Counted from the stretch's first letter, positions 26,127 through 35,816 are shown. The stretch is 64,000 bases of DNA from an uncultured Oscillospiraceae bacterium (GCA_905197685.1 CAJJZS010000010.1:23134-87133), one strand, 5' to 3'. Notes: generated by a model not told the origin, from the sequence alone. Translations and numbers: made by a program.

Positions 26127-26301
26127 AAAAGACAGAACGAAAGAAAAAGTCGATAATTGTTTGTTAATAAATTGATAAAAACGATTGGAAAAAACAGTTG
26201 AGTAATATTAAAATAAATGGCGGAACTTAAACTGTTGATACATTTTTGGATTTTATCGGAAGGAAAGCAGCGATAAAAAAGAATGTATCGTTCTGTCTTT
26301 T
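26127..26301 (+). promoter_or_regulatory. Structured leader of the peptide transporter operon
   Basis: A 14-bp perfect inverted repeat, AAAAGACAGAACGA (26127-26140) and TCGTTCTGTCTTTT (26288-26301), encloses about 147 nt that contain at least two more hairpins: AACAGTT/AACTGTT (about 26187 and 26228) and TTTTATCG/CGATAAAA (around 26254-26281). The layout, a long closing helix with inner hairpins some 45 nt before the start codon, is like a riboswitch or other cis-acting RNA, but I recognise no known class. A TTGACA at 26068-26073 may be its -35, with a poor -10. Confidence 0.5.
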
Positions 26302-26346
26302 ATAAAAAAAGACGGATGAGAGAAAGAGGAATATGGAGGAAAAAAC

Positions 26347-28011
26347 ATGAAGAAAAAATTATTGGCGTTGATTCTGGCAGCGGCAATGAGTCTGTCTATG
26401 GCAGCTTGCGGTTCTGCGCCGGAAACAGAGGGACAAACCTCGGGAGAAGCAAAGACGGAACAACCTGCCGAGGAGAAAAAGGAAGAATCTGCCGAGAACA
26501 AAGAAGCGCAAGCGCCGGCAGAGGAAAAGGACACCTTTACGGTTGCGATCAGTTATATGCCGGATACGCTGGCTCCTCATTCCGGCGGTTCCGATGACTA
26601 CACCTCGATGACTCGTCCCCTTTATGACAAGTTGTTTGTTGAAAACACCACAGGCGGTCTGGATTACTATCTGGCAGACAGTCTGGAAATTTCCGAGGAC
26701 GGTTTAACCTACAAAATTCATCTGCGAGATGACGCAACCTGGTCGGACGGAACTCCGATTACCACCGCAGACATCAAATTCTGTGCCGATTACTCGGTTC
26801 ACAAATACGGTTACAACCGTTATATCCGTGTAAACGGTGTAGACGGCAGTATGAATATTATTGATGACAAAACCATCGAATTTGTTCTGCCGGAGCCGTA
26901 TAACTATGAGGTTGTTACCCTGTCCGGCATGAATGTATATCCGGCTCACATCTTTGACGGAGACCCGGCTGCGATTGAAGCTGCAACCGAGTATTACAGC
27001 ACACCGGGATTTGTTACTTCCGGAGCTTATGTTGTCAGCGAAATTAATGACGACAGCTTTGTCTGCACCGCTCGCGACGATTATTACAGAGGAACCCCTT
27101 CGGTTAAGAAGGTTGTGATGAAGGTAATCGGTTCCGGTTCTACAAAGTCGATTGCTTTTGAAAACGGGGAAATCGACTACATGAGATTGACTACCGTAGA
27201 CGAGCTGGAAAAATATGAAGCGCAGACCGACAAATATAACATTTACTCCTTCCCGGAGGCAAGACTGAACTACTTACAGGTCAATCCGTTCGGTCCTGCA
27301 AACCTCAATGACGAGCAGAGGGAAGCGCTGTTTTATGCAATCAACGGAGATGAGGTAATTGACGGCGCTTACGGCTCCGAAAAGCTTGCGACCAATCCGA
27401 ACTCTTTGCTGACCCCTGAAATCAGCCTTTACAACGAAAATACCCCGGACTATGAATACAATTTGGAAAAAGCCAAAGAACTTGCAAAATCCTCCGGTCT
27501 GGAAGGAATGACTTTAACCTACATCTACAATGCGGACCGTCCGAATATGGAAGCGGTTGCGGTTGTTTTGCAGCAGCAATTAGCGCAAATCGGCGTTACA
27601 TTACAGATTGAAGGAATGGATTCTTCTTCTTTCTTCCCAAGATTTTTTGCAGCTTCCTCTTACGGTATGAACGGTCAGGAAAAAACATGGGACCTGGGTA
27701 CCAACGGTTGGGACTCGATGAAGGGCAACACGCTGAATCAGGCGTACAGTTATTTGAATCAGGAAGACAATGCATGGGGATTGACTCCAACCTGCGGAGA
27801 GCTTGCGCTGAAGGTAAATACCACAACCGACAAGGAAGAAGCGCAGAAGCTGACCGACGAGCTGATGGAACTTGCTCTTGCTCAGCACCGCATCTACCCG
27901 CTGACCTATACAAACTATGTTATGGTTTCTCAGAAGAATGTAACCGGATTGGATTGCAGTCCGATTGTGCCGGAATTTATTGATTATATGGGTATTTCTG
28001 TCAACGGATAA
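26347..28011 (+). CDS. Peptide ABC transporter substrate-binding lipoprotein
   Basis: 554-residue family 5 solute-binding protein. A lipoprotein signal (MKKKLLALILAAAMSLSMAAC) ends at Cys21, followed by an acidic Glu/Ala/Lys linker to about residue 65, then the SBP_bac_5 domain with LADSLEISEDGLTYKIHLRD and WSDGTPITTADIKF. It captures oligopeptides, dipeptides or similar ligands outside the membrane. GGAGG is 7 nt before the ATG. Genes for two permeases and two ATPases follow. A terminator downstream probably lets the lipoprotein be made in excess. Confidence 0.93.
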   Translation: MKKKLLALILAAAMSLSMAACGSAPETEGQTSGEAKTEQPAEEKKEESAENKEAQAPAEEKDTFTVAISYMPDTLAPHSGGSDDYTSMTRPLYDKLFVENTTGGLDYYLADSLEISEDGLTYKIHLRDDATWSDGTPITTADIKFCADYSVHKYGYNRYIRVNGVDGSMNIIDDKTIEFVLPEPYNYEVVTLSGMNVYPAHIFDGDPAAIEAATEYYSTPGFVTSGAYVVSEINDDSFVCTARDDYYRGTPSVKKVVMKVIGSGSTKSIAFENGEIDYMRLTTVDELEKYEAQTDKYNIYSFPEARLNYLQVNPFGPANLNDEQREALFYAINGDEVIDGAYGSEKLATNPNSLLTPEISLYNENTPDYEYNLEKAKELAKSSGLEGMTLTYIYNADRPNMEAVAVVLQQQLAQIGVTLQIEGMDSSSFFPRFFAASSYGMNGQEKTWDLGTNGWDSMKGNTLNQAYSYLNQEDNAWGLTPTCGELALKVNTTTDKEEAQKLTDELMELALAQHRIYPLTYTNYVMVSQKNVTGLDCSPIVPEFIDYMGISVNG

Positions 28012-28028
28012 CAGGAATCGCAGTCAAA

Positions 28029-28062
28029 GAACCTGCTCTTAATCCAAGGAGCAGGTTTTTTA
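28029..28062 (+). terminator. Intergenic terminator/attenuator after the binding protein
   Basis: AACCTGCTC and GAGCAGGTT enclose TTAATCCAAG, followed by TTTTTT. Partial read-through would give lower permease levels. Confidence 0.75.
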
Positions 28063-28080
28063 CTGGGAAAGGAAAAACAA

Positions 28081-29049
28081 ATGTTAAAGTACTGTTTCAA
28101 AAAAGCGGGTCAGGTAGCGATTGTAATGCTGCTGATTTCTTTCTTCTCCTTTGCCGTAATTGATCTTGCTCCGGGCGACATCTCCTCCATGTACCTGACA
28201 GAGGATATGAGCGAAGAAGAAAAACAGATTGTTATTGAAAAACTGGGACTGAACAAAAGTATGCCCGAGCAGTATTGGGAATGGCTGAAAGAGGCGCTCA
28301 AAGGAAATTTCGGTGTTTCGCTTTCTTACAAGACACCGGTAGCGCCGATGCTGCTCAAGCGTTTGCCGTCCACAATTTTACTGATGGGCTGTTCGCTGCT
28401 GGTGTCCCTTGCGCTTTCTATTCCGTTGGGGTTGATAGCGGGATATAAAAAGAACACGTGGATTGACAACCTTATCAGCGGATTTGCGTATTTTGGAATG
28501 AGTATTCCGTCCTTCTATTTTGGAATGCTCATGATTATCCTTTTTACCGCAACTCTTCACATTTTGCCCTCCTCCGGTATGCACACGGTCGGTGTGGATA
28601 CCCCGCTGGATACGCTTAAACATATGATTATGCCGGTTATGACAATGGCGCTGAGTACAATGGCGTCCAAAACCCGTTATGTGCGCGCAAATACCATCGG
28701 TCAGCTGAGCGAGGAATATGTTTTGGCAGCCAAAGCAAAGGGAACTTCTTCGTGGAAAATTCTGCGCAAACACGTTTTGAAAAATACTTTGCTGCCGATT
28801 ATTACCATCATCGGTATGAATATGGCGTCGTTGGTATGCGGATCGTTTATTATTGAAAGCGTTTTCGGCTGGCCGGGTGTGGGCAGTTTTGCGATGGAAG
28901 CAATCGGCAAAAGGGATTATCCGATTATTATGGCATATGTTATGCTTTCCGGATTTATTTTAGTCATCGGAAATTTTGCAGCGGATATTCTGTATTCCTT
29001 TGCAGACCCGAGAATCAAGAGGGGGATCGATACAGCAAATGGAAAATAA
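28081..29049 (+). CDS. Peptide ABC transporter permease, DppB type
   Basis: 322 residues with six predicted membrane segments and the inner-membrane permease signature EYVLAAKAKGTSSWKILRKH (EAA loop). The N-terminal DppB-type segment LISFFSFAVIDLAPGDI is present. It overlaps the second permease by 11 nt. Confidence 0.92.
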   Translation: MLKYCFKKAGQVAIVMLLISFFSFAVIDLAPGDISSMYLTEDMSEEEKQIVIEKLGLNKSMPEQYWEWLKEALKGNFGVSLSYKTPVAPMLLKRLPSTILLMGCSLLVSLALSIPLGLIAGYKKNTWIDNLISGFAYFGMSIPSFYFGMLMIILFTATLHILPSSGMHTVGVDTPLDTLKHMIMPVMTMALSTMASKTRYVRANTIGQLSEEYVLAAKAKGTSSWKILRKHVLKNTLLPIITIIGMNMASLVCGSFIIESVFGWPGVGSFAMEAIGKRDYPIIMAYVMLSGFILVIGNFAADILYSFADPRIKRGIDTANGK

Positions 29050-29956
29050 AATTGTTATTGACGAAAAATCCTTTCAGAGAATGGACAAGAAAGAAAGGGA
29101 TTTGGGAACCGTCTATCACCGAAGCCTGTGGAAGGATATTGTTTCGGAAATTAAGAGCAATCCTGCGGCAATTCTTTCCGTTCTCTTTTTGGTATTTATC
29201 ATTACGGCGGCGCTGTTGGCTCCGTTGAGTCCGTATGACCCAAACAAGCTGGACCTTGCAAATAAATTTGCAGAACCGTCCTTGCAGCATCCGTTTGGCT
29301 GCGACGAATTTGGGCGGGATTACCTGACCCGTTCTCTGTACGGAGGCAGGGTTTCGCTGTTGGTAGGTTTTGCGGCAATGCTGGTGACGGTGTTTATCGG
29401 AACAGCGATTGGTATCTTTTCGGGTTATATCGGCGGAAAGCTGGATATGCTGTTAATGCGATTTACCGATATTTTTCTGGCGCTGCCCAGTATGCTGCTG
29501 ATGGTTGTGCTGAATACTGTTTTAAAACCCGGTATGACCACCCTGATTTTGGTTTTGAGCCTGTTCAGCTGGGCTTCGGTTGCCAGGATTACCCGAGCGG
29601 AAACAATGTCTTTAAAAGAGCGTGATTTTGTGCTTGCCTCCAAAAATCTCGGAGCAAACAGTATGTTAATTGCGGTTGAGCATATTCTCCCCAATATTTT
29701 AGGACCGCTGATTGTGGCAGCCAGCTTGGGCGTTGCAAATGCGATTTTAACGGAATCTTCCCTGAGCTTTTTGGGATTGGGTATCTCCATTCCGCACGCT
29801 TCCTGGGGCAGTATGCTGCAAGCGGCGCAGGCTTACATTCTGGACAAGCCGATGTTGGCAGTTTATCCGGGTATGCTGATTTTATTTACCGTTTTGAGCT
29901 TTAATATTCTGGGAGATGTGCTGAGAAGCGCGTTGGAACCGAAAATTGTAAAATAA
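29039..29956 (+). CDS. Peptide ABC transporter permease, DppC type
   Basis: 305 residues. The N-terminal cytoplasmic stretch is followed by membrane segments, HPFGCDEFGRDYLTRSLYGGR (DppC hallmark) and the EAA loop ERDFVLASKNLGANSMLIAV. The frame opens at 28976, inside dppB, but AGAGGGGGA precedes the ATG at 29039, so this is the start. Confidence 0.92.
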   Translation: MENKIVIDEKSFQRMDKKERDLGTVYHRSLWKDIVSEIKSNPAAILSVLFLVFIITAALLAPLSPYDPNKLDLANKFAEPSLQHPFGCDEFGRDYLTRSLYGGRVSLLVGFAAMLVTVFIGTAIGIFSGYIGGKLDMLLMRFTDIFLALPSMLLMVVLNTVLKPGMTTLILVLSLFSWASVARITRAETMSLKERDFVLASKNLGANSMLIAVEHILPNILGPLIVAASLGVANAILTESSLSFLGLGISIPHASWGSMLQAAQAYILDKPMLAVYPGMLILFTVLSFNILGDVLRSALEPKIVK

Positions 29957-29968
29957 GGAGGAGAAAAG

Positions 29969-30997
29969 ATGAGCGCGCTGGTGAAGGTGAAAGATTTATC
30001 CGTTTCTTATTTTACTTATGCCGGAGAAGTGCAGTCGGTGCGGAATATCAGCTTTGATATTGAAAAGGGAAAAACAACGGCATTGGTCGGCGAGTCCGGC
30101 TGCGGAAAATCGGTAACTTCTAAATCGCTGATGGGATTGATTGAACGCCCGGGAAAAATAAAAGAGGGAAGCCAAATTTTCTATGAGGGAAAAAACATCC
30201 TTGACTTTACGGAAAAGGAATGGCTGAAATTTCGGGGAAAAGAATGTTCGATGATTTTCCAGGACGCTTTGGTTTCGCTCAATCCTACCATAACGGTGGG
30301 CAAGCAAATTATGGAAAATCTGGAAAATCACAACGAAGCGGGACTTTCCAAAACAGAAATTCGGGACAAGGCGCAGCAGATGTTGGAGCTGGTCGGCATT
30401 CCCGATGCCGAGCTTTGTTTGAAAAAATATCCGCATGAGCTTTCGGGAGGTATGCGTCAGAGAGTAATGATTGCAACGGCGCTTATCACCAACCCGAAAC
30501 TGCTGATTGCCGACGAGCCGACTACTGCGCTTGATGTTACCATTCAGGCGCAGATTCTGGAGCTGATGAAGCAGCTTCAGCAAAAGCTGGGTATGGCGAT
30601 TATCATGATTACCCATGATTTGGGTGTGGTAGCGGATATTGCGGACGAGATTGTTGTTATGTATGCCGGCAAGATTGTGGAGCGGGGAAGCAATGAGGAG
30701 ATTTTCTATCATCCGCGCCACCCGTACACCTGGGCGTTGATGAACTCGGTTCCGCGCTTGGATTTGGACAATAAAGAGGAACTGGTTACAATAGAAGGGA
30801 CCATTCCCGATATGATTCATCCGCCCAAAGGCTGCGCTTTTTGCAGCCGCTGTCCGTATGCGATGAATATCTGCGCGGAATATCCGCCCGAAGAATCAGA
30901 TTTAGGAGAAGGGCACAGTGTTTCCTGTTGGCTGACCGACCAGAGAGCCGATGTCAGCGGGGTTCCGTTCCAAACCGGAGGTGCAGAAAATGAATAA
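29969..30997 (+). CDS. Peptide ABC transporter ATP-binding protein, DppD type
   Basis: 342 residues. Walker A GESGCGKSV, signature LSGGMRQRV, Walker B LLIADEPTTALD and the H-loop ITHDLGVV are all present. The C-terminal oligopeptide transporter region has the cysteine-rich GCAFCSRCPYAMNIC motif that binds an Fe-S cluster in some relatives. AAGGAGG precedes the ATG by a few nt. Confidence 0.94.
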   Translation: MSALVKVKDLSVSYFTYAGEVQSVRNISFDIEKGKTTALVGESGCGKSVTSKSLMGLIERPGKIKEGSQIFYEGKNILDFTEKEWLKFRGKECSMIFQDALVSLNPTITVGKQIMENLENHNEAGLSKTEIRDKAQQMLELVGIPDAELCLKKYPHELSGGMRQRVMIATALITNPKLLIADEPTTALDVTIQAQILELMKQLQQKLGMAIIMITHDLGVVADIADEIVVMYAGKIVERGSNEEIFYHPRHPYTWALMNSVPRLDLDNKEELVTIEGTIPDMIHPPKGCAFCSRCPYAMNICAEYPPEESDLGEGHSVSCWLTDQRADVSGVPFQTGGAENE

Positions 30998-31967
30998 CAG
31001 ACCGATACAGCTGGAGGTAAAAAATCTGAAAAAATATTATCCGGCAGGGAGAAAACATACCCTGAAAGCGGTGGACGATGTTTCCTTTGTAATTTATCAA
31101 GGAGAAACATTGGGAATTGTCGGGGAATCCGGATGCGGCAAAACCACCTGCGGAAAGACCTGTATCGGTATGATTGAAAATACCGGAGGTCAGGTGCTTT
31201 ATCAGGGAAAAGATGTACATAAACTGAGTAAAAAGGAGCGGTTTGAATTCAGCGGAAAGGTTCAGATGATTTTTCAGGACCCATACGCTTCGCTGGACCC
31301 GCATCAAAAGGTTTATGATATTGTCGCGGAGGGAATCCGAATCCATAAACTTGCCGAAAACAAAACGGCAGAAGAAAAAATGGTGCTGGAACTGCTTGAT
31401 ATGGTTGGACTGAACGCAGAACACGCAATGCGAAATGTCCATGAATTTTCCGGCGGTCAGCGTCAGAGAATCGGAATTGCCCGGGCGCTTGCGGTAAATC
31501 CGGAATTTCTGTTTTGTGATGAACCGATTTCTGCCCTTGACGTTTCGATTCAGGCGCAGATTATCAATCTGTTGATGCGTCTGCAAAAGGAGCGAAATCT
31601 GACAATGCTCTTTATTGCGCATGACCTTTCGATGGTAAAGCATATTTCGGACAGAATCGCAGTAATGTATCTGGGAAATCTGGTGGAGCTGTCTGATTCT
31701 GCCGCTCTTTATAAAAATCCGCTTCACCCTTACACCGAAGCTCTGCTTTCTGCGGTTCCGGTTGCGGACCCAAAGGTATCGCGCCAACGCAAAAAAACGA
31801 TGTTAAAGGGCGATGTGCCAAGTCCGATTGACCCGCCCGAAGGCTGCCGATTCAGCGGTCGGTGCAGCAAGTGCAGTGAAATCTGCAAAAAAGTTCGACC
31901 GGAACTGACAGAAACAGAACCGGGACATTTTGTAGCCTGTCATTTGTACGCTTCGGCAAAGGAATAG
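30990..31967 (+). CDS. Peptide ABC transporter ATP-binding protein, DppF/OppF type
   Basis: 325 residues with Walker A GESGCGKTTCGK, signature FSGGQRQRIGIARAL, Walker B FLFCDEPISALD and the C-terminal GCRFSGRCSKCSEIC region. It starts at the ATG 30990 (GGAGGTG upstream), overlapping dppD by 8 nt; the GTG at 30951 lies deep in dppD and lacks a site. Last gene of the transporter operon. Confidence 0.94.
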   Translation: MNNRPIQLEVKNLKKYYPAGRKHTLKAVDDVSFVIYQGETLGIVGESGCGKTTCGKTCIGMIENTGGQVLYQGKDVHKLSKKERFEFSGKVQMIFQDPYASLDPHQKVYDIVAEGIRIHKLAENKTAEEKMVLELLDMVGLNAEHAMRNVHEFSGGQRQRIGIARALAVNPEFLFCDEPISALDVSIQAQIINLLMRLQKERNLTMLFIAHDLSMVKHISDRIAVMYLGNLVELSDSAALYKNPLHPYTEALLSAVPVADPKVSRQRKKTMLKGDVPSPIDPPEGCRFSGRCSKCSEICKKVRPELTETEPGHFVACHLYASAKE

Positions 31968-31988
31968 AAAAACAACGGAAACGATATT

Positions 31989-32037
31989 GCCCCCGACAAA
32001 CCGCAGAACAAAGCGAGTGTTGTCGGGGGCGTTTTTT
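31989..32037 (+). terminator. Terminator of the transporter operon; dispersed palindrome copy B
   Basis: GCCCCCGACAAACCGC and GCGAGTGTTGTCGGGGGC form a long stem, followed by TTTTTT (32032-32037). Its reverse complement matches copies at 25880 and 35855, with the shared core CGCTTTGTTCTGCGG. Confidence 0.85.
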
Positions 32038-32057
32038 ATCTTTGAATGATTTAAGGA

Positions 32058-32624
32058 TTAGGAACGAACGCTGACCCCCAAAAGTAGGACGGTGTTGTCG
32101 GTAATGTTTTTCCAGCTGTGGGGCGTATTCGGGGGAACATAGATACCGTCATGGGGGTTTAAGATAAATACATCACTGCCAAGCGTCATCTCCAGGCAGC
32201 CGTTGAGCAGAAACATAAATTCTTCTTCCCGATGGCAGAAGACAACCGTTTCGGAATATTCGTTGACCGGATATATCTCATAAATTTCCGGGTTTATCCG
32301 GTTGCTGTGCATTTCGGAAAACAGGGTGTACTGCTGAAAGCCTTTGGAGATTCTCAAATTGCTTCGCTTATAGCTTCTGAAAACGCATCGTTCCTCGGGG
32401 GAGGGGGATTGCTGCGCAAAGAAACAGCTTAAATCGGTAGAAAAAACCTCTGCCAACGCAGCCAGTGTATTTAGGCTGAAGGTGGTGTAACCCCGTTCCA
32501 GTTGGGATAAAAAACCGGGGGAAAGGTTTACCTTTTCGCTCAGCTGTTTGAGCGTCATTTTATTTTTGATTCGCAGGTCATGGATATATCTGCCAATCTT
32601 TTCGTTTTGTGACAGTTCCTTCAT
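32058..32624 (-). CDS. XRE-family regulator with C-terminal cupin domain
   Basis: 188 residues. Helix-turn-helix at about 10-65 (IGRYIHDLRIKNKMTLKQLS, SPGFLSQLERG), then a cupin_2 barrel at about 110-185 with VVFCHREEEFMFLLNGCLEM and DGIYVPPNTPHSWKN. Such proteins sense a small ligand in the cupin and control nearby transport or catabolic genes. AAGGA stands before the ATG at 32624; upstream frame to 33005 is non-coding. It faces the peptide transporter and precedes MATE and dipeptidase genes in the same direction, so it may control either. Confidence 0.88.
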   Translation of the reverse strand: MKELSQNEKIGRYIHDLRIKNKMTLKQLSEKVNLSPGFLSQLERGYTTFSLNTLAALAEVFSTDLSCFFAQQSPSPEERCVFRSYKRSNLRISKGFQQYTLFSEMHSNRINPEIYEIYPVNEYSETVVFCHREEEFMFLLNGCLEMTLGSDVFILNPHDGIYVPPNTPHSWKNITDNTVLLLGVSVRS

Positions 32625-32730
32625 ATAAAGTCCTTCTTTTTTGAATATTGCTCCGGAAATTGCGGAGGGAAAATACAAAACGCTGTGGAAGAAAGTCTGC
32701 CACAACGTTTTGTTTGGGTGTTTTTCGATT

Positions 32731-34113
32731 TTAGTTTGCTTTGGACGCTTCGAGTTCTTTTTTCTCCTGTTCTTCGACGCAGTACAAAGCCTTGATGTGT
32801 TTGATGTAGAAGTGCATGAGGAAGTAGCGGATAATCTGGTCTGCGGCAATAATAATCCAGATGCTGACCAGCGGCCAATGGAATACCCACGCAGCGAGAG
32901 CAGCCAGCGGAACGCGGATAATCCAGATTCCAAAACCGGAAATGTACATCGGAACTTTTGTGTTTCCAAGACCGTAAAGCATACCTTTTTGTGTGCGCTG
33001 TACATTCTGCGGAATCAAAATCAAGCCCATAATCATCAGGTATACAGTTCCGATTTCCTTTAAAGCGGGATTATCGGTAACAATAGACATGAATACGCCC
33101 GGAAGCAGAATCATAATAGCAGAACCGACTGCGCTGATAATGGAGTTCATCCACATCTGCTGTCTGTAATATTCGCGGAACAGAGGACCGTTTTTCTCTC
33201 CGAGCGCTTTGCCGGCAAGGGTGGTAGCGGCAACGGTAAAGCCGATAACCGGAAGTTCTGTCAAAGTTTCGGCGCTGGAAGCCAGAGAGTAGCCCGCATA
33301 AGCATCGGTACCGAACACAAGAATGACTTTCGTCATAACGATTGCGGACATCTGCCAGAAACCGGATTCCAAAGCGATTGGAATTGCTTTTTTGAATGTA
33401 ACCTTAATCGGCTCTTTATCCTGAATTTTCCAGGAAGTGATTCCAACCTTTTTAAAGACAGGTTTGCGGGAAAGCATATACAATCCGGAAACGCCGCCGA
33501 CAATCTGAGAGATAACGGTTGCCCAGCCTGCACCCACCAAATCCCAATTCAGTACGAAAATAAAGAGATAGCCCAAAACAATGTTTACCACATTCACCGC
33601 AATCTGGATATACATCGGTGTTTTGGTGTCCCCGACAGAGTAGAACAGAGAAGCGTTCATCTTCATCATGATAAAGAACGGCAAGCCGACCATAACGATG
33701 TTCATATAAGTGCGGGCAGAAGCAAGAATTTCGGCATCGGTTGTGAAGAAGGAAAGAATCGGCATCGGGAAGAATACCAAAACTGCCATGCAGAGAAAGC
33801 CGATTCCCAGCGTTACCGTACAGATGTTTTTAAAAGCCTGAATGATTTCTTTGTATTTTCCTTCGCCGTAGAGCTTTACAAAGTAAACCATCGCGCCGAT
33901 GCGGATACTGCCCCAAAAGACAGCCAGAAGGTCTGTAATTCGGAATACAACTCCCTGAGAGGAAACGGCAAGCGGAGAAAGGCGTCCGACCAGCGCGGAT
34001 GATACAATACCGGCAAGGTATCCGAAAATACCCTCCAGAATAATCGGAATAATCAGCACAAGAATTTCTTTTCTTATGGCTTTTTTGTCCAAAGCGGTTG
34101 CTGTGTTTGACAT
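32731..34113 (-). CDS. MATE family efflux transporter
   Basis: 460 residues with about twelve membrane segments in two similar halves; MATE landmarks include IILEGIFGYLAGIVSSALVG and PVIGFTVAATTLAGKALGEK. It likely exports drugs or cationic metabolites with Na+ or H+ exchange. GGAGGG precedes the ATG at 34113. The dipeptidase gene ends 22 nt upstream, so the two are probably one transcript. The tail is charged (EEQEKKELEASKAN). Confidence 0.9.
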   Translation of the reverse strand: MSNTATALDKKAIRKEILVLIIPIILEGIFGYLAGIVSSALVGRLSPLAVSSQGVVFRITDLLAVFWGSIRIGAMVYFVKLYGEGKYKEIIQAFKNICTVTLGIGFLCMAVLVFFPMPILSFFTTDAEILASARTYMNIVMVGLPFFIMMKMNASLFYSVGDTKTPMYIQIAVNVVNIVLGYLFIFVLNWDLVGAGWATVISQIVGGVSGLYMLSRKPVFKKVGITSWKIQDKEPIKVTFKKAIPIALESGFWQMSAIVMTKVILVFGTDAYAGYSLASSAETLTELPVIGFTVAATTLAGKALGEKNGPLFREYYRQQMWMNSIISAVGSAIMILLPGVFMSIVTDNPALKEIGTVYLMIMGLILIPQNVQRTQKGMLYGLGNTKVPMYISGFGIWIIRVPLAALAAWVFHWPLVSIWIIIAADQIIRYFLMHFYIKHIKALYCVEEQEKKELEASKAN

Positions 34114-34135
34114 ACTGTTACCCTCCTGAAAAAAT

Positions 34136-35443
34136 TTATTGCTCAGACCATTGATTATCAATGGCTTGAATACCCAGAATCAACATTTTGACAGCGTCAA
34201 GAAGGACGGAAATGTTGTGCGCTTCGTCCGCTCCGTGCGCAGCTCCGTGTCCTTTGGGGAACGGTTTTACCTCGTGCGGATTTCCGCCGCCGAATCCGCA
34301 GCCGTTCTCAAACAGGCGGGCATAGGTGCAGGCGCCCATAACATATGGCTTTTCGTTTGTACGAAATTCGTTGTTATACAATTCTGTCAGCATCGAAACC
34401 ATTTTATCATCAGGGTCTTTGTAGTATCCTTTGCTAACCTTTTCGACAATTAGCTGTATACCGGTTTTTGTTCCGTAATTCATCAGTTTTTCGACAACCT
34501 CATCTGTATTTAAGGTGACGGGAGTTCTGATGTCAAAGGAAAGAATAAGATTTTCTCCTTTGGTTTCTGCCGAAAAAACCTTGACGGAGGTTTTGCCGCT
34601 CATTTCATCGGAATGGTTGATGCCGATACAGCAGCCTTCCGGGTCGGCAAGCAGTTCTCTGATTTGTTTTTCGTCCTGTTCGTTTTGTAATAACCGTTCT
34701 TCGCGGGTGAAGAGGTGCAGAATGGGGTTCGGGATTTTTTCTGTTTTGCCTATGATTGTTTTTTCACCGCTTATTACAGATTCACAGTAATCGTGTACCA
34801 GACGCTGTTTGGAACCGTAGGATTTGATTTGTTCGATACAGTCGGCTTTGGGCGCGCAGATGCTGAAATGAACCAGGCCTTTTTCTCCGTTTACAGTCGG
34901 GAAATCATCGTCTACCGATAATCCCCAGTCGGGCTGACCCGCTTTTTCAAGATAATACGCAAGGTCGTCCATGCCGCATTCCTCGTTGCTGCCGAATACC
35001 AGACGAATATCATTCTTTAAAGGGATATGATATTCCCGGAAGAAAGCCAAAGCGTACAGCGAAGCAATCAGCGGACCTTTATCATCGACAACGCCTCTGC
35101 CGATGATATAATCTCCGTAAACTTCTCCGGCAAAGGGAGCGTAAAGATTATCGTCTTCGGTGGGGACAACATCGGCGTGGGTGGCGATTACCAAACGCTT
35201 GCCGCTTTGGTGTTCGCCGCACATTACTTCAAGGCAGCGATAGTCATAATTTTTGGTGACAAGACCTTTTTGTTTACACAGCCTATCGCAAAAATCAAGG
35301 GCTCTTGCGCACTCTGAGCCGTAAGGTTTTCCGGAATCATCCTGCGTGTTAATGCTGGGTATTTTTACAAGATCGCAGGTTCTGGAAACAATTTCAAATT
35401 TGTTTTTTTGAAGATATTCTTCAATTTGTTCTTTTAAGTTCAT
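34136..35443 (-). CDS. M20 family metallopeptidase (dipeptidase-like)
   Basis: 435 residues. The co-catalytic zinc motifs are visible: ATHADVVP (first His), IIGRGVVDDKGPLIASLYAL (bridging Asp) and FGSNEECGMDD (general base and ligand Glu), as in the PepV/Sapep dipeptidases. The C-terminal HGxD-type region GHGAAHGADEAHNI supplies the last ligand. It probably cleaves dipeptides in the cytoplasm, which fits the neighbouring peptide importer. AGGAGG precedes the ATG. Confidence 0.9.
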   Translation of the reverse strand: MNLKEQIEEYLQKNKFEIVSRTCDLVKIPSINTQDDSGKPYGSECARALDFCDRLCKQKGLVTKNYDYRCLEVMCGEHQSGKRLVIATHADVVPTEDDNLYAPFAGEVYGDYIIGRGVVDDKGPLIASLYALAFFREYHIPLKNDIRLVFGSNEECGMDDLAYYLEKAGQPDWGLSVDDDFPTVNGEKGLVHFSICAPKADCIEQIKSYGSKQRLVHDYCESVISGEKTIIGKTEKIPNPILHLFTREERLLQNEQDEKQIRELLADPEGCCIGINHSDEMSGKTSVKVFSAETKGENLILSFDIRTPVTLNTDEVVEKLMNYGTKTGIQLIVEKVSKGYYKDPDDKMVSMLTELYNNEFRTNEKPYVMGACTYARLFENGCGFGGGNPHEVKPFPKGHGAAHGADEAHNISVLLDAVKMLILGIQAIDNQWSEQ

Positions 35444-35816
35444 AGTTTCCTCCTCATTTTTGTTTTTTGTTTCATCTCACAACTGTAACTGAATTTTTGT
35501 TACAGTAAAAATAACGGACCGCTTTCTTATTTGATGATATATCATAAAATATTCATAATATTCCGAAAATTATCAAAAAATCAGTTAATATCATGATAAT
35601 TTTAAAATATTTTGCAAATTTATAAAATATATTTTTAAGATTTATCGGTTTATAATAGCAGAAAAATTATCTAAAAGTAAATTTAACTCAGTAAATATTT
35701 TGCATAACCAAATGATAGTATAGACTTTACAAAAAGTCAATAGCGAGAAGAAAAATATCTGTTTTTCATTATTTTTTGTTGAGTTTGTTAGTAAATATGC
35801 CTAAATTGCGTTTGAA
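35444..35816. other. AT-rich intergenic region with inverted repeat
   Basis: No gene seen. The part next to the dipeptidase contains CTGTAAC (35483-35489) and GTTACAG (35499-35505), a 7-bp inverted repeat that may be an operator in the minus-strand 5' region. Palindromes ATGATATATCAT (about 35535) and ATCATGAT (about 35592) also occur. The rest is very AT-rich and lacks a clear promoter. Confidence 0.4.
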
